Source: Leuctra nigra (taxonomy: Eukaryota; Arthropoda; Insecta; Plecoptera; Leuctridae). Taken from it: a stretch of 64,000 nt of DNA. Where the stretch lies: contig OW203767.1 of assembly GCA_934045905.1 (NCBI GenBank), forward strand, positions 29,572,520 to 29,636,519. The letters run 5' to 3'. Shown piece after piece: positions 31,263 through 41,106 of the stretch (position 1 is its first letter; each line of letters opens with the position of its first letter). Both the position numbers and the translations under genes were made by a program. The notes under the pieces are model-generated. The model made no database searches, was not told where the DNA came from, and saw only the letters and a list, made by a program, of their open reading frames with translations.

Positions 31263-31455
31263 ACTGCAGATTGAATAGCCTGCTTAGCTTAGTGGTTAGA
31301 GCACTGGACCGGCAAGGCAATTCAGGGACGTGGGTTCGATCCCCACAGTAGGCAAATCTTTTCAATTTGCAGTTGGTATTAATTATCATCACCCTCTCTG
31401 AGGTCATCAGAAAAAACCATGTTAGTCATATATATATATATATATAAATATATCT
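31263..31455 (+). mobile_element. tRNA-headed SINE, head type 2, full length
   Basis: The head 31278-31354 is the same tRNA-like sequence as at 30643-30714 but with a 5-base duplication (ggcaa) in the anticodon loop. The tail ttgcagttggtattaatt, cctctctgaggtcatcag, aaaccatgttagtcat and (TA)n follows. It ends about 135 bases before the next myosin exon. Confidence 0.78.
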
Positions 31456-31590
31456 TGACATCTAATCAAATATTTCAGTTTTTATAATGGTCTTTCCAGT
31501 ATTCCATGTCAGAAGTTTCAATGACTGCCTGCACAACATCTCCGTTTGGCCTCCCGAATGTCCCACTGAAGTGTGTGTTGTTGTTGTCAG

Positions 31591-31737
31591 GACGGTCTGA
31601 TCGAGACGTTGCGGCGCACGCGGCTCAAGTTCGTGCACTGCTTCCTGCCGCAACATTGCGCGGGGCTCGGCGACTTGCGCAGCTCGACTATCAGCAACGA
31701 CGACGAGCTCATCAACGTACCTCTGCTGAGATCTCAG
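31591..31737 (+). CDS. Myo18: Myosin XVIII exon: HCFLP segment
   Basis: Acceptor gttgtcag and donor gtacgttc bound 49 codons, phase 0 (visible residues 697-745). It reads DGLIETLRRTRLKFVHCFLP, the counterpart of the conventional segment LxxTxPHFVRCIxPN before the SH1 helix, then QHCAGLGDLRSSTISNDDEL and INVPLLRSQ. The HCFLP form is characteristic of class XVIII. The following exon begins at the next codon. Confidence 0.96.
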
Positions 31738-32224
31738 GTACGTTCACTTAGGCCTTAAGTAACTGACAGCAACCTTGTCGCAATCCTGTTCACGCTTAAA
31801 ATAGATCTTAAAAACAATATTTGTGCCCAAAGTCATGGAATATCTGAAAAAATAGAGAAATTTCAGATTTTCCATGAGCTTATGCACAAATATTGTATTC
31901 ATAAGATGGTATTTATCTCAGGTGTTTATAAGGTAAACTAAAAAATAAGCTTCTCTAATTTTTTTCAAATTTGTCGTTTAAAAAGTTATGACAATATTTG
32001 GGAAATTTTATCTCATATGTTACCATCATGTGTAGCTAGCCAATTAATGCTCTTATGAAAGAACGATAGATAATCACTCAAATATATTTTGTAAATGCCT
32101 AATTTTTGTTTTGTGGAGTTTGTGGAATCATAAAATTAAATTTTGAGGTTTTTATAATCCTGTTAGGAGGTAGCTACATAATACAGATTTAATGATGTTG
32201 CTAACTAAATTATCATAACTGTGA

Positions 32225-33114
32225 GTTAGGGGCCATATTACCATTTGTATCTTCAGTCCAGTCAAATCAGGCTTAAAAATTTCCAAACCCAAAATAAATT
32301 GTAACATTTGGATTTTTGGTGTCATTCTCTTCAGAAAAATGCCCTCTACAACATATCCAAAATCCGCCAAAATCCGCGCACTGGAAGTACTTCTTAATCA
32401 CTTTTTAAGTTTACTTCCCATGCTAATTCCATCATGCAAAAAAAAATCAAAAAATCACGTAACTCCGATTTTGACGAAACTTCGCAGAATTGTGCACCAT
32501 CCTAAATGAACAAAAAAAGTTTTCTTAGCGTTTTTTCTTAGGCCCATCGAAAAGTCATATTTTAGTCAGTTTTCGACTTTTCGAGTGTAATTTGACGATT
32601 TGCGAGGTCCATATTTCCCAAACGATAAGATTTAGAGAAAAACGCTAAGAGAGCTTTTTTTGTTCATTTAGGATGGTGAACAATTCTGCCAACTTCGTCA
32701 AAATCGGAGTAACATGAAAAAAGTTTTTTTTGCAAGATGGAATTAACATGGGAAATTAACTTAAAAAGTGATTAAAAGTACTTCCGGTGCGCGGATTTTG
32801 GCGGATTTTGGATATGTTGTAGGGGGCATTTTTCTGAAGAGAATGACACCAAAAAACCAAATGTTACAATTAGTTTTGGGTTAATCTCTCATTTGACTGG
32901 ACTATATTCAGTTTAGTTTTGCTCCACTTCGGGAAATGTGGTTTAGCACAGCTTAAATAAACTGCAGTCATTGTAGCCTGACCTGAGATAAATGTAAACT
33001 GAGGAAAAAAGCTCCGGAAATAAATTGCAGTAGGTGCATAATAGTATACACCACATTTTCTGAAGTGGAGTTAAGCTAACGGTAGCTTAAACTAACGGTA
33101 ATATGACCTCTTAG
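32225..33114. mobile_element. Foldback element with nested inverted arms
   Basis: Outer ends GGGGCCATATTACCATTTG (left) and, on the other strand, GAGGTCATATTACCGTTAG (right) are inverted repeats. Inside, long arms at about 32265-32545 and 32635-32885 (cttcagaaaaatgccc, gcggattttggatatg and complements) make a second palindrome. There is no open frame. It fills most of the intron between the last two visible myosin exons. Confidence 0.8.
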
Positions 33115-33173
33115 CGAGATTGTGTAGTAAGCCGCCGACTCATCTAATTGATCTCATCTCTCCGCTCCCTCAG

Positions 33174-33386
33174 CTGCGCGGGTCCATGCTGCTTCCCGCC
33201 GTGCGGCTGCACAAGCAGGGCTTCCCCAAGGTGCTGCCGCTGCCGGAGTTCCGGCGCCGCTTCCGCCTGCTGTCTCCGCTTGAGACGCGGCCGGCCAGCC
33301 CCGTGGCGGATGAGCGGAGAGCCGTGGAGGACATGATCATCGGCATGGACCTCGACATCACCACCTACCGGGTCGGGCGCAGCCAG
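33174..33386 (+). CDS. Myo18: Myosin XVIII exon: SH1 helix to converter approach
   Basis: Acceptor ctccctcag and donor gtaggaca bound 71 codons, phase 0 (visible residues 746-816). It reads LRGSMLLPAVRLHKQGFPKV, then LPEFRRRFRLL, VADERRAVEDMI and YRVGRSQ. These correspond to the order LRxxxVLExIRIxRxGFPxR, FxxRY, the converter helix and the YxxGxTKVFF strand; the last is cut at the exon end, so the FF-x-AG strand must lie in the next exon. No such exon is found in the remaining 30.6 kb. Confidence 0.96.
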
Positions 33387-33604
33387 GTAGGACATTATAC
33401 ATCGCAGCCTTGCACAGACAAGATGTGGCGGAACTGTAGGGCATACATTAACTGGATGAACTTATTGACAAAAGCTTCTTTCGAGTTGTTGGTTCTTCGG
33501 AAGATGCTCCAATGATGTCTTGTGGCCGTTGTTCACGACGTTTTGGCAGAGCTAGTCCTGCCACCTTTTCACTTTTCAGGGCCAACATCACAAAACATCA
33601 GTCA

Positions 33605-33960
33605 ACTAAACGATTATTTATTTGGGATTCGTGAGTCTGTCTGCGATTTATGCTGACAAAGCAAGCCAACCTGGTCTTATGTATAGACCAAGGTCAAATT
33701 CTTCACGCATCCGGCTGAGATCTTCTTACGTTTCACCAGATTGCAGGGAAGCCTAACTCAGTACAACAATCAATATGCTTCTGATCTAGTCGTATATTAA
33801 ATGTGTAATTGTAAACAGAAGTAATACATAGCAATGTCTTTATAAAGCCAGAATTCAGTGTAAAATTGTGGCCTTCAACTTCTACTAAAGCATTCAGTCA
33901 GTGCTGCATAACGAATCCCATAGACTATAGAGCGGATGTCAATGAAGAAATCTACAACTC
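33605..33960 (+). repeat. Interspersed repeat, copy B (empty hAT site)
   Basis: Paralogue of the repeat at 20748-21470. It reads straight through tatagaccaaggtcaaat, where the other copy carries a hAT element and duplicated target. No coding content. Confidence 0.75.
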
Positions 33961-34255
33961 AAAACTTATTGAACTCTTTATAATTCATACTAACGTAACA
34001 CTATACAACTAAATGTTTTTTAATCAACTATTAATCAAGGTTTTTAATAAGATTTGTAATCGGAACTAAATTCCTGGATTTGTTTTTGAATTTGCGTCAG
34101 TAAAGCAACAAGGAAACGACCCTAAAGATTAATCCTGGAATTTAACTTCCAATTCTATTAAAATCCTTGATTACCTCTGAAATGAGGTAACACTCACTCG
34201 GAAGTAAATACTAGTTCTGAAGTGAAGTGTACCTCAGTTATTATGACTTGACTAT

Positions 34256-34347
34256 GGCCGGTGACAGGCAAAGATGAACCCGCTCTAGCATGGGCCGGCC
34301 TATACCTGGCAATGCTAAACTGGGTTCATCTTTGCCTGCCACCGACC
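34256..34347. mobile_element. Very short palindromic MITE
   Basis: The ends GGCCGGTGACAGGCAAAGAT and, on the other strand, GGTCGGTGGCAGGCAAAGAT give a 92-bp element that is almost entirely a hairpin. It resembles the other GGCCGGT-type short elements of the window but the interior differs. Confidence 0.72.
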
Positions 34348-34607
34348 TTAAACCGCCTTTCTTGGGATTGTGACAAGTTGTTATATATGCAAGAAATTAC
34401 TGCTCCTAATCTTTAGGGCGATCTAATCTATCAAGAATACTTCAGGGAGCAATTCATTATCCACAACTTATTTCATCAACATATTGAATATCAGCATCAG
34501 GATATAAATGGCAGCCCTCTCCATATTTGTCTTCCTTTCTCTAAAATCTAAATGATTATGAGGATGATTGGGAAGTATAGATGACAAAGGGGAAAGATGG
34601 TGTGGGT

Positions 34608-34690
34608 AGGAGGCGGTCGTGGCCTATTAGTTCGGAAACCTTCTCAATATTTGCCTCTCGACTGAGGAAATTTACGTAAAAGTCTCAGCC
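34608..34690 (+). repeat. Dispersed repeat with GGAGGCGGTCGTGGC
   Basis: The words ggaggcggtcgtggcctatt, agttcggaaacctt and tgcctctcgactga recur on the - strand at 38190-38330 and in part on the + strand at 63870-63910. Three copies in 30 kb indicate an interspersed family, perhaps a SINE; the complement of the 38-kb copy contains an imperfect box B (ggttcgactacc on the + strand). Confidence 0.55.
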
Positions 34691-35524
34691 AAAAAAATGA
34701 CTTTATGGAAAATAATGGAAATGTTACTTAACTACAATGTTTCTTGAATGTAGATCTGTCTTTGAAATATCATAAATTAGAAAAAATATTTCAAAGCGTG
34801 CATAAAATATCCGTAAAATATCAATTAATCAACTGATTTGTCTGTTAATCATCAACAACACTATCAACACATTGTCAATGTTAGTCCCAATGACCATGCA
34901 AAGTTTTAAGTCGATCTTTTCTCTTTTTAATTTTCAAACAATGAAAATGATCTCGTTCATAAACTAAACCCCAGACTGTTCTTATGGCATTAGTACGTAT
35001 TATATACAATATTTCAGATCGATTGGTTGAATGGTATGCCCTGGCTAATGCCTACAGAAACAACAAACAAACAAGAAAGTGCCATACGAACGAGTATCAT
35101 GGTGATCCTACACAATGTCTTTTGCGTGAAGATAGACTACCAGCATGGCATCCATGTATCTCAAAATGCCTATGTATCAGGCGCTGTGGAAATCTCGGCA
35201 TTGTCTACATTTGACATGAGATTTCGAATCGATTCTAAATAATTTTATAGGAATAGTTAACTCGTCATCATCTGCTCTTCAAGCATTTGTAAGAAACTTT
35301 TCAAGTTCTTAAAATAAATATCCTTTATATTGATGATGATTGATGATAATAATGATGTGGTATCGAAGCTTTGGTTTATGGTGGAACCTTCCAACCTCTA
35401 TGATTTTTTTTAAATATTAGTTTCTAAATACATATTTCTAGTTTGGCATGTCGTTCAAATCCACTACTAAAATCTATCGACCTTATAACATACAATTCAG
35501 CCATTTATTAAATTGTCATCCTAC

Positions 35525-36326
35525 ACCGGGTGGCTCAAAAAAAATCCCCCTGATTTTATAGATAGGATTCTGAAATTTGTACACATATTAGAAAACGTAC
35601 CAAAATGTAATATGTGCAAGTTTCAAAAACATTACTATTGTAGGAAAAAAGTTACAGCTGTTCAAATTTGGTTGTCAAAATTGATTATACGGAGCTCAAA
35701 TAGCGTGCGTCGAGAAAACTTCTAATAGCCGGGACGCTGTTTCTTCAAAACTATTTACGATATCAAGCTGAAAATTTCAAATTATATTGAAAATATATTA
35801 AGATCGATTGTGTATGAATTTCAGTCAATTTGAATGAATGGAAAGAAAATTATGGAATCTTGAAGTTGAGCGTAAAATCAGAAAATGAAGATTATTTCAG
35901 AAACTTTTATGACACACGTTATAAAAGTGATTCTTTTCTCACTGTTCTGTTTTCAAGCTCAACTTCAAGATTCCATAATTTTCGTTCCGTTCATTCAAAT
36001 TGATTGAAATTTTTACACAATCGATCTTAATCTATTTTTAATATAATTTGAAATTTTCAGCTTGATATCGTAAGTAGTTTTGAAGAAACAGCGTCCTGGC
36101 CATTGGAAGTTTTCTCGACGCGCTCTATTTCAGCTTCGTATAATCAATTTTTTGACAACCAAATTTGAACAGCTTTAACTTTTTTCCTACCATAGTAATG
36201 TTCTTGAAACTTGCACATATTAAATTTTGGTATGTTTTCTAATAAGTGTACAAATTTCAGAATACTCTATAATTGTTTCGATATAGTGACCTCTCAATCA
36301 GGGTGATTTTTTTTGCGCCACCCGGT
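35525..36326. mobile_element. Foldback element with ACCGGGTGGC ends and about 370-bp arms
   Basis: ACCGGGTGGCTCAAAAAAAA at the left and, on the other strand, ACCGGGTGGCGCAAAAAAAA at the right. The arms stay matched at about 85-90 percent almost to the centre near 35910. No gene. Confidence 0.9.
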
Positions 36327-36790
36327 ATAATTACAGTCAGTTTACAGTAATTAAAATTGAATTCAAAATTGAGCTAAATGACTATAGATTGACAAATATT
36401 TCAAGGTCATCATTCTTACGGCGAATGGAATTTAACATCGAATTGCTTGGACCAGGAAATCTTAATCAGTTGCTGACATACAGTTAAACATAAATCATAA
36501 AAGAAACAAGACCATTTTTTAAAATCTGTAACAGAAACCCAATTTTTTAAATGTCGATGAAGTTGTCATTTGTACCTGTATTTGAAAGTAAGCTAAATGT
36601 TTGTGAATGTGATATTAATGATCTGGCCCTGGGCGACGGCTTGAACCTGGCTAGTTAGTGTACAGTTAGCACCTGAGGAGGATCAGTGCTGGGCGTTGCT
36701 GCCCCCAGCAGCAGAACACGGTTCGCACTTCCTTGTACTTGTAGATCATCGGCGATATCGTACTAGCAGACCAGCAATAATATTATAGCG

Positions 36791-37210
36791 TTCTCAAAGG
36801 TAAACATTGGAGATAATATTTCATAAAATATTTCAGAGAAAATATTTGTGTTCAAACTCTTAGAAAATCTGAAAAAATATACTTTTTAGGTTTTCTACAA
36901 GTTGGGCACAAATATTGTATTTATAAAAAAAAGCTAGGATAAATATTTTTTAACATTGTTCATAAATTGAATAAAAACAACATAACAAATAACATTGTCA
37001 TAACTTTTGTCTGTCATCATAACCAATATTTTCCCAACTTGTAGAAAAACTAAAAAGTGTATTTTTTCAGTTTTTTCAAGAGTTGGAACACAAATATTTT
37101 CTTTATAAGTCAGTGTTGATTGCTTGCTGAAATCGACTACAAAAATTGCCAGTCTAACTTCAAAAGTTATGAAGATACAGGAAATGTTATCTCCAATCCA
37201 CCTTCGAGTG
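36791..37210. mobile_element. MITE with CTCAAAGGTAAACATTGGAG ends
   Basis: TCAAAGGTAAACATTGGAGA at the left and, on the other strand, CGAAGGTGGATTGGAGATAA at the right, with subterminal aatatttgtg and gaaaatctgaaaaaat words matched in inverse near the other end. A related element lies at 48797-49050 and a core-like fragment at 31797-31915, so this is a family. Confidence 0.65.
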
Positions 37211-38189
37211 CAGTTGCTTTGCAAGGATAGTGAAATCCTTGATTGCTTTGGGATATTTATACTACCCATTTTAATTCATGCAACTTTCATAATAATAAAC
37301 CACACGAATCCGAAATGAATCACATCCAAGCTACTCAGTACCATTTCAAAACAACTCTTGTTATCTAGTCGATGAGAATAGAAGATACTTAATTGGCTCC
37401 TCTTGGCTCCTATTTGTTTTGTGCCCTGTGGCTAGGACGTTTCTCGGATCAAGATGTCATTTGACACGCATATTTAAAAGGTTCAGGCAAGGGGTCATCG
37501 TTTCTTATACATTTGTTATTCAGAATGTAAATTTAATGTCATTTAGCTCATACCTAGTTTACATTTTGCACAGTTAATGAATACCTTCATAACAGTGTAT
37601 TGTCTCTTGTAACTTTTTTTTATTTTGGAGCTAAGTCGGCTAATAGCAGTGCTACGTAATTCTTCACATAGTAAAACCCACTAATTAATCCAAGCAAAAT
37701 GTATGCACCTTTGTATTACTCGCTGTTATTATTTCATTTGTAACGTTTCAACCCAATGAATGGTAGTTTTAGACACAATAAAGTATGAAAATGACGTCCA
37801 GAAATATAATCTTCTTCATTTGTAGTCTCATTTCTTTCACACGTTTGAAAGCGTCCAAGCTGTTTGTTCCTATTCCGATTGCAATCGTTCGCATTTGTTT
37901 TTTTTAATTCCCTATCTCGTTGGCGATCTGATGAGACTGGCATGCATCGTGATTTGCATCCGGCGCGTATTTTTAGCCGCGCGCTGCAGGAGTTGAAGAG
38001 TTGAACGAGCTGTGGGCGCCATGACACTGCCTTGTTGCGATGACACCGCCTTGTTGATTATCAGTTTGCATCGCCGAGCTAGCTGTAAATGCGAGACCTG
38101 TTCTTGCTGGCTGCCCTACAGGCCGAGTGGCATATTGTAATGAGCGGGGAGTTTTGCACCAATCACTTCGGCTTCCTCACCCTTTTGGA

Positions 38190-38330
38190 CTTGCACTCAG
38201 GAGGTTTCAGGTTCGACTACCGGATTGAGTTTATTCGGTGTTTCTTCAGTCGCGAGGCAATTGCTGGGAAGGTCCCTACTAATTAATAGGCCACGACCGT
38301 CTCCTTCCCACCGTCCATATTACATAATCG
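38190..38330 (-). repeat. Dispersed repeat with GGAGGCGGTCGTGGC (reverse copy)
   Basis: The complement reads gaaggagacggtcgtggcct, then attgcctcgcgactgaag, matching the copy at 34608. On the + strand, upstream, ggtttcaggttcgactaccg resembles a tRNA box B. A SINE is possible; evidence is limited to these matches. Confidence 0.5.
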
Positions 38331-38640
38331 ATGTCGTCATATTCATTTAACATTTATATCCATTGCCTATAGTTGTAGAACAGTAAACAAACAAAAAATC
38401 CCCGAGAGAAGAAAACTTTGAATTTAGTGGAAAGTTCCGAGTAACAACTCGCCATTTTAGTGTATGTAGGTACACCTGGCTTTTTTCTTTTCTTTTTCTT
38501 TGAGTTTTTGATTTTGACTTTTTTCTTGATTTTTTCCTTCACGTGAGTATTTGATTTTGTATATTTCTTGTGATTTATTTTTTAATTAGGTATAAGTTTT
38601 TTATGCTTAAAAAAGTCTAGTGTCATGTACCTAAAATCTG

Positions 38641-39030
38641 TGTGTTCCTCTGCTATACCCAAGGTGTTTATTATATGAGTTATGGTATGGATTTGACTGT
38701 TACCATCGTAGAGCTTTTGAGAAATAAAAAGGAGCCCTTTACCCGCTTTCCCCCAATCAATTGAAATTTCACATCCCGAGTCGGAGACTTTCCGAGGGGG
38801 GAATTACTTAAAAAAATGAGAGTAAGTGAGAGTAAACATGAACTTACTCTCATTTTTTTAAGTAATTCCCCCCTCGGAAAGTCTCCGACTCGGGATGTGA
38901 AATTTCAATTGATTGGGGGAAAGCGGGTAAAGGGCTCCTTTTTATTTCTCAAAAGCTCTACGAGGGTAACAGTCAAATCCATACCATAACTCATATAATA
39001 AACACCTTGGTTAAGCAGAGGAACACAATA
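38641..39030. repeat. Near-perfect palindrome with about 190-bp arms
   Basis: Left arm about 38641-38832, right arm about 38838-39030, with only a few mismatches (catcgtag/ctacgagg, tacccaagg/ccttggtta). The loop is a few bases. No terminal duplication is evident. Such a hairpin would be unstable in cloning and may mark a recent foldback insertion. Confidence 0.9.
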
Positions 39031-39564
39031 CTTCTTCAGCACTCGTGTCCTTGTGTTCTGCTCAACGTGTATGTATCATAGATGGCCGTGAACGCAACGC
39101 ATCAACAAGTGCTCGGGGTGAGCGGCCAACTTTCCTCGCTGGATCCGGATTCGCTTGGAAATTGTTTTATGATGAGCAAGATGGTTGTGTTGTTTGCAAA
39201 TTGCCAGGAGATCAGCTGCGTCGGAAGAAAGCGGCGATTAATTTTATTATCATTACCCGGTTCTTGACTGACGCTTCTATTACACATGAAACAAGCCATA
39301 GTGCAATTCACACTCTAAAGCTTGTCAACCTGGAGGCTGATTCGTGAACATCTACAACTGTATTTGAATACTTTTGACGTGGGAATCGAACAGTGTATTC
39401 TTTGAGGTGTAAACGAGGGTCAAATTTATTAGGAGCACAAACACAGCAATTACGCTTTTCGTGTTTAAGATAATATGGTGAAAAACATGCCCTCTTCTTC
39501 TATCCGTGGCGGGTAACAAAATGAGGCTTGATATGCAAGTTCTAAATAAATCAAGTATTTTGAG

Positions 39565-39690
39565 CTTAGCTTAGTGGTCAGAGCGCTGGACTCAGGGACG
39601 TGGGTTCGAATTCCACAGTTGACAAATCTTTTCAATTTGCAGTTGGTATTTAATATCATCACACCATCTGAGGACATAAGAAAAAAAACA
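39565..39690 (+). mobile_element. Degenerate tRNA-headed SINE, head type 2
   Basis: The head gcttagcttagtggtcagag and box B ggttcgaattcc are recognisable but the anticodon arm is shortened. The tail ttgcagttggtatttaata, then ccatctgaggacataag, matches the family. It is an old copy relative to those at 30.6-31.4 kb. Confidence 0.7.
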
Positions 39691-40073
39691 TATATCACAA
39701 ACAAAATTTAATCACCACGTTTGTGTAACGATGAGCAGTCGTAGGCGTTCCTGCCGATTTAATTTTGATTTCTTGATAGCATTTGGGTTGGGCACCGACT
39801 GTAGAGATCGACTTCGAATAAAGTAATATCTTTGAACAAAATATTTGGTTTGTGTGCATATGTAATTGTATTTGTCATCTGTGATTGGCACTCGAAGCTG
39901 CGCACATGGCCCGACCTGCTCCAGCAACACGGTGTATTCGCCTGTTGCTTGGCCGCGTAGGATCCGAAGATGTTGGATGCAGCGCACGTCGACGCGTTGA
40001 ATCTAATGAATCACTCGCCGCGAGGCATCGACATCGACACAGCGAGTCATTCAACTGTACAGCGTCCGCATTT

Positions 40074-40411
40074 GTCCAGGAGGCCAAGTCTTGAAACTTA
40101 CGCTTTCAGGACGCAAACGCTCTCAGACGTCATAAAGTCCCATTTACTGTAAGAGTGATCGACATTGAAACATTAATTTAAGCCACTTAATTGATTGGCA
40201 TCCAGCAATCTATTGCAAACAATTTATTAACACTATAATTATAATTACAGATGTTATTCAGTCATTAAAAGTTTAAGACCTTATTCAAAATGAAGCTTGA
40301 CAGTTAACAGTAGATTTCAATGTCGATCACTCTTACAGTAAATGGGACTTTATGACGTCTGAGAGCGTTTGCGTCCTGAAAGCGTAAGTTTCAAGACTTG
40401 GCCTCCAGGAC
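40074..40411. repeat. Inverted repeat with 98-bp arms
   Basis: Arms 40074-40171 and 40314-40411 appear to be perfect complements, starting gtccaggaggccaagtcttg. The 142-base centre is AT-rich. Perfect arms mean a recent insertion or gene conversion. No gene. Confidence 0.9.
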
Positions 40412-41081
40412 TCGCGAAGACGATCAATGCGAAAACAAGTACAAGCGCAAGCTGATTGAAACTCGGTGATTCAAGTGGCGTTTTAGTCGGTTGGCTCTCC
40501 ATGCGATGATTGATGATGATCCAGATCATGCTTTGAATGGTACACTAAGATGGAGGGCTTTTTACTTGACTGTATCATTGGAACCACTGTACTTGCGGGA
40601 GTGGTCATTTAAAAGGAGTCGAGCAGGGTTTCCATGAACGCAAATTCGCAGCCAATTAGATTCTGATTCGCAGTAATATGGCGTCGCGATTTCGCGTTGC
40701 GGATGCCAAATCGTGACGAAATTAAGGTCCTGAAATTAGAATCACATATGGACACACTTTTCCACATTTGCATCGTCAGACTTTAGATTATAGCGATGGA
40801 GTCAGAAGGTCAGGGTGTCACTTTCGTACTTGATTCACCTACTTTCCGTCGTATCTACAGAATTGTACTTGATCGTCATCCGATCGAAATCCAAAACGTG
40901 ATATTTCGGTTTGTTATTGCAATTGCCAGTAAATCATTGCATTACATTGCAGCTATTCAAAGTTATTTCTGTTTTATTCCTGTTTATATCCCGCCTGGTG
41001 TGTGTTTGATGTGTTATTCCTGGACGGCAGATCTGTCAGCCAAACATTGCTCCAGAGCTGCGGCAATAAACAACAAGTCAC

Positions 41082-41106
41082 GTGGGGGGGGGGGGGGGGG
41101 GGGGGT
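41082..41106 (+). repeat. G homopolymer tract
   Basis: More than twenty consecutive G with a single T near the end. Assembly length of such a run is uncertain. Confidence 0.85.

Larger units (their letters stand above)
4174..33386 (+). other. Myo18: Myo18 gene, motor-domain portion (12 exons, both ends outside window)
   Basis: Gene-level entry. Exons: 4174-4392, 6033-6209, 8418-8558, 9374-9586, 17912-18221, 18711-18969, 20452-20647, 21504-21735, 23947-24109, 24673-24850, 31591-31737 and 33174-33386. All have AG acceptors and GT donors, and split codons close correctly at every junction, giving 816 codons. The product is a class XVIII unconventional myosin, an actin-associated motor-like protein. 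Family members bind actin but have little or no ATPase activity and act in the cytoskeleton and around the Golgi. Exons are strikingly GC-rich against AT-rich introns. The N-terminus before the SH3-like subdomain, the converter end, IQ motif and coiled-coil tail are not in the window. Confidence 0.93.
36327..38640. other. Intron stretch: one MITE, SINE-like fragment, no gene
   Basis: AT-rich sequence. A candidate MITE lies at 36791-37210 (listed separately), and a reverse-oriented copy of the GGAGGCGGTCGTGGC repeat lies at about 38190-38330. No exon with a downstream myosin signature was found. Confidence 0.5.

Noticed and set aside
25698..31354. Functional tRNA genes
   Set aside because: Folds are good but each is linked to the same SINE tail, and they show C33, anticodon-stem mismatches or loop insertions; treated as SINE heads.
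39045..39347. 100-codon + strand frame and overlapping 61-codon frame
   Set aside because: No domain, and the two frames overlap without any sign of which would be used.
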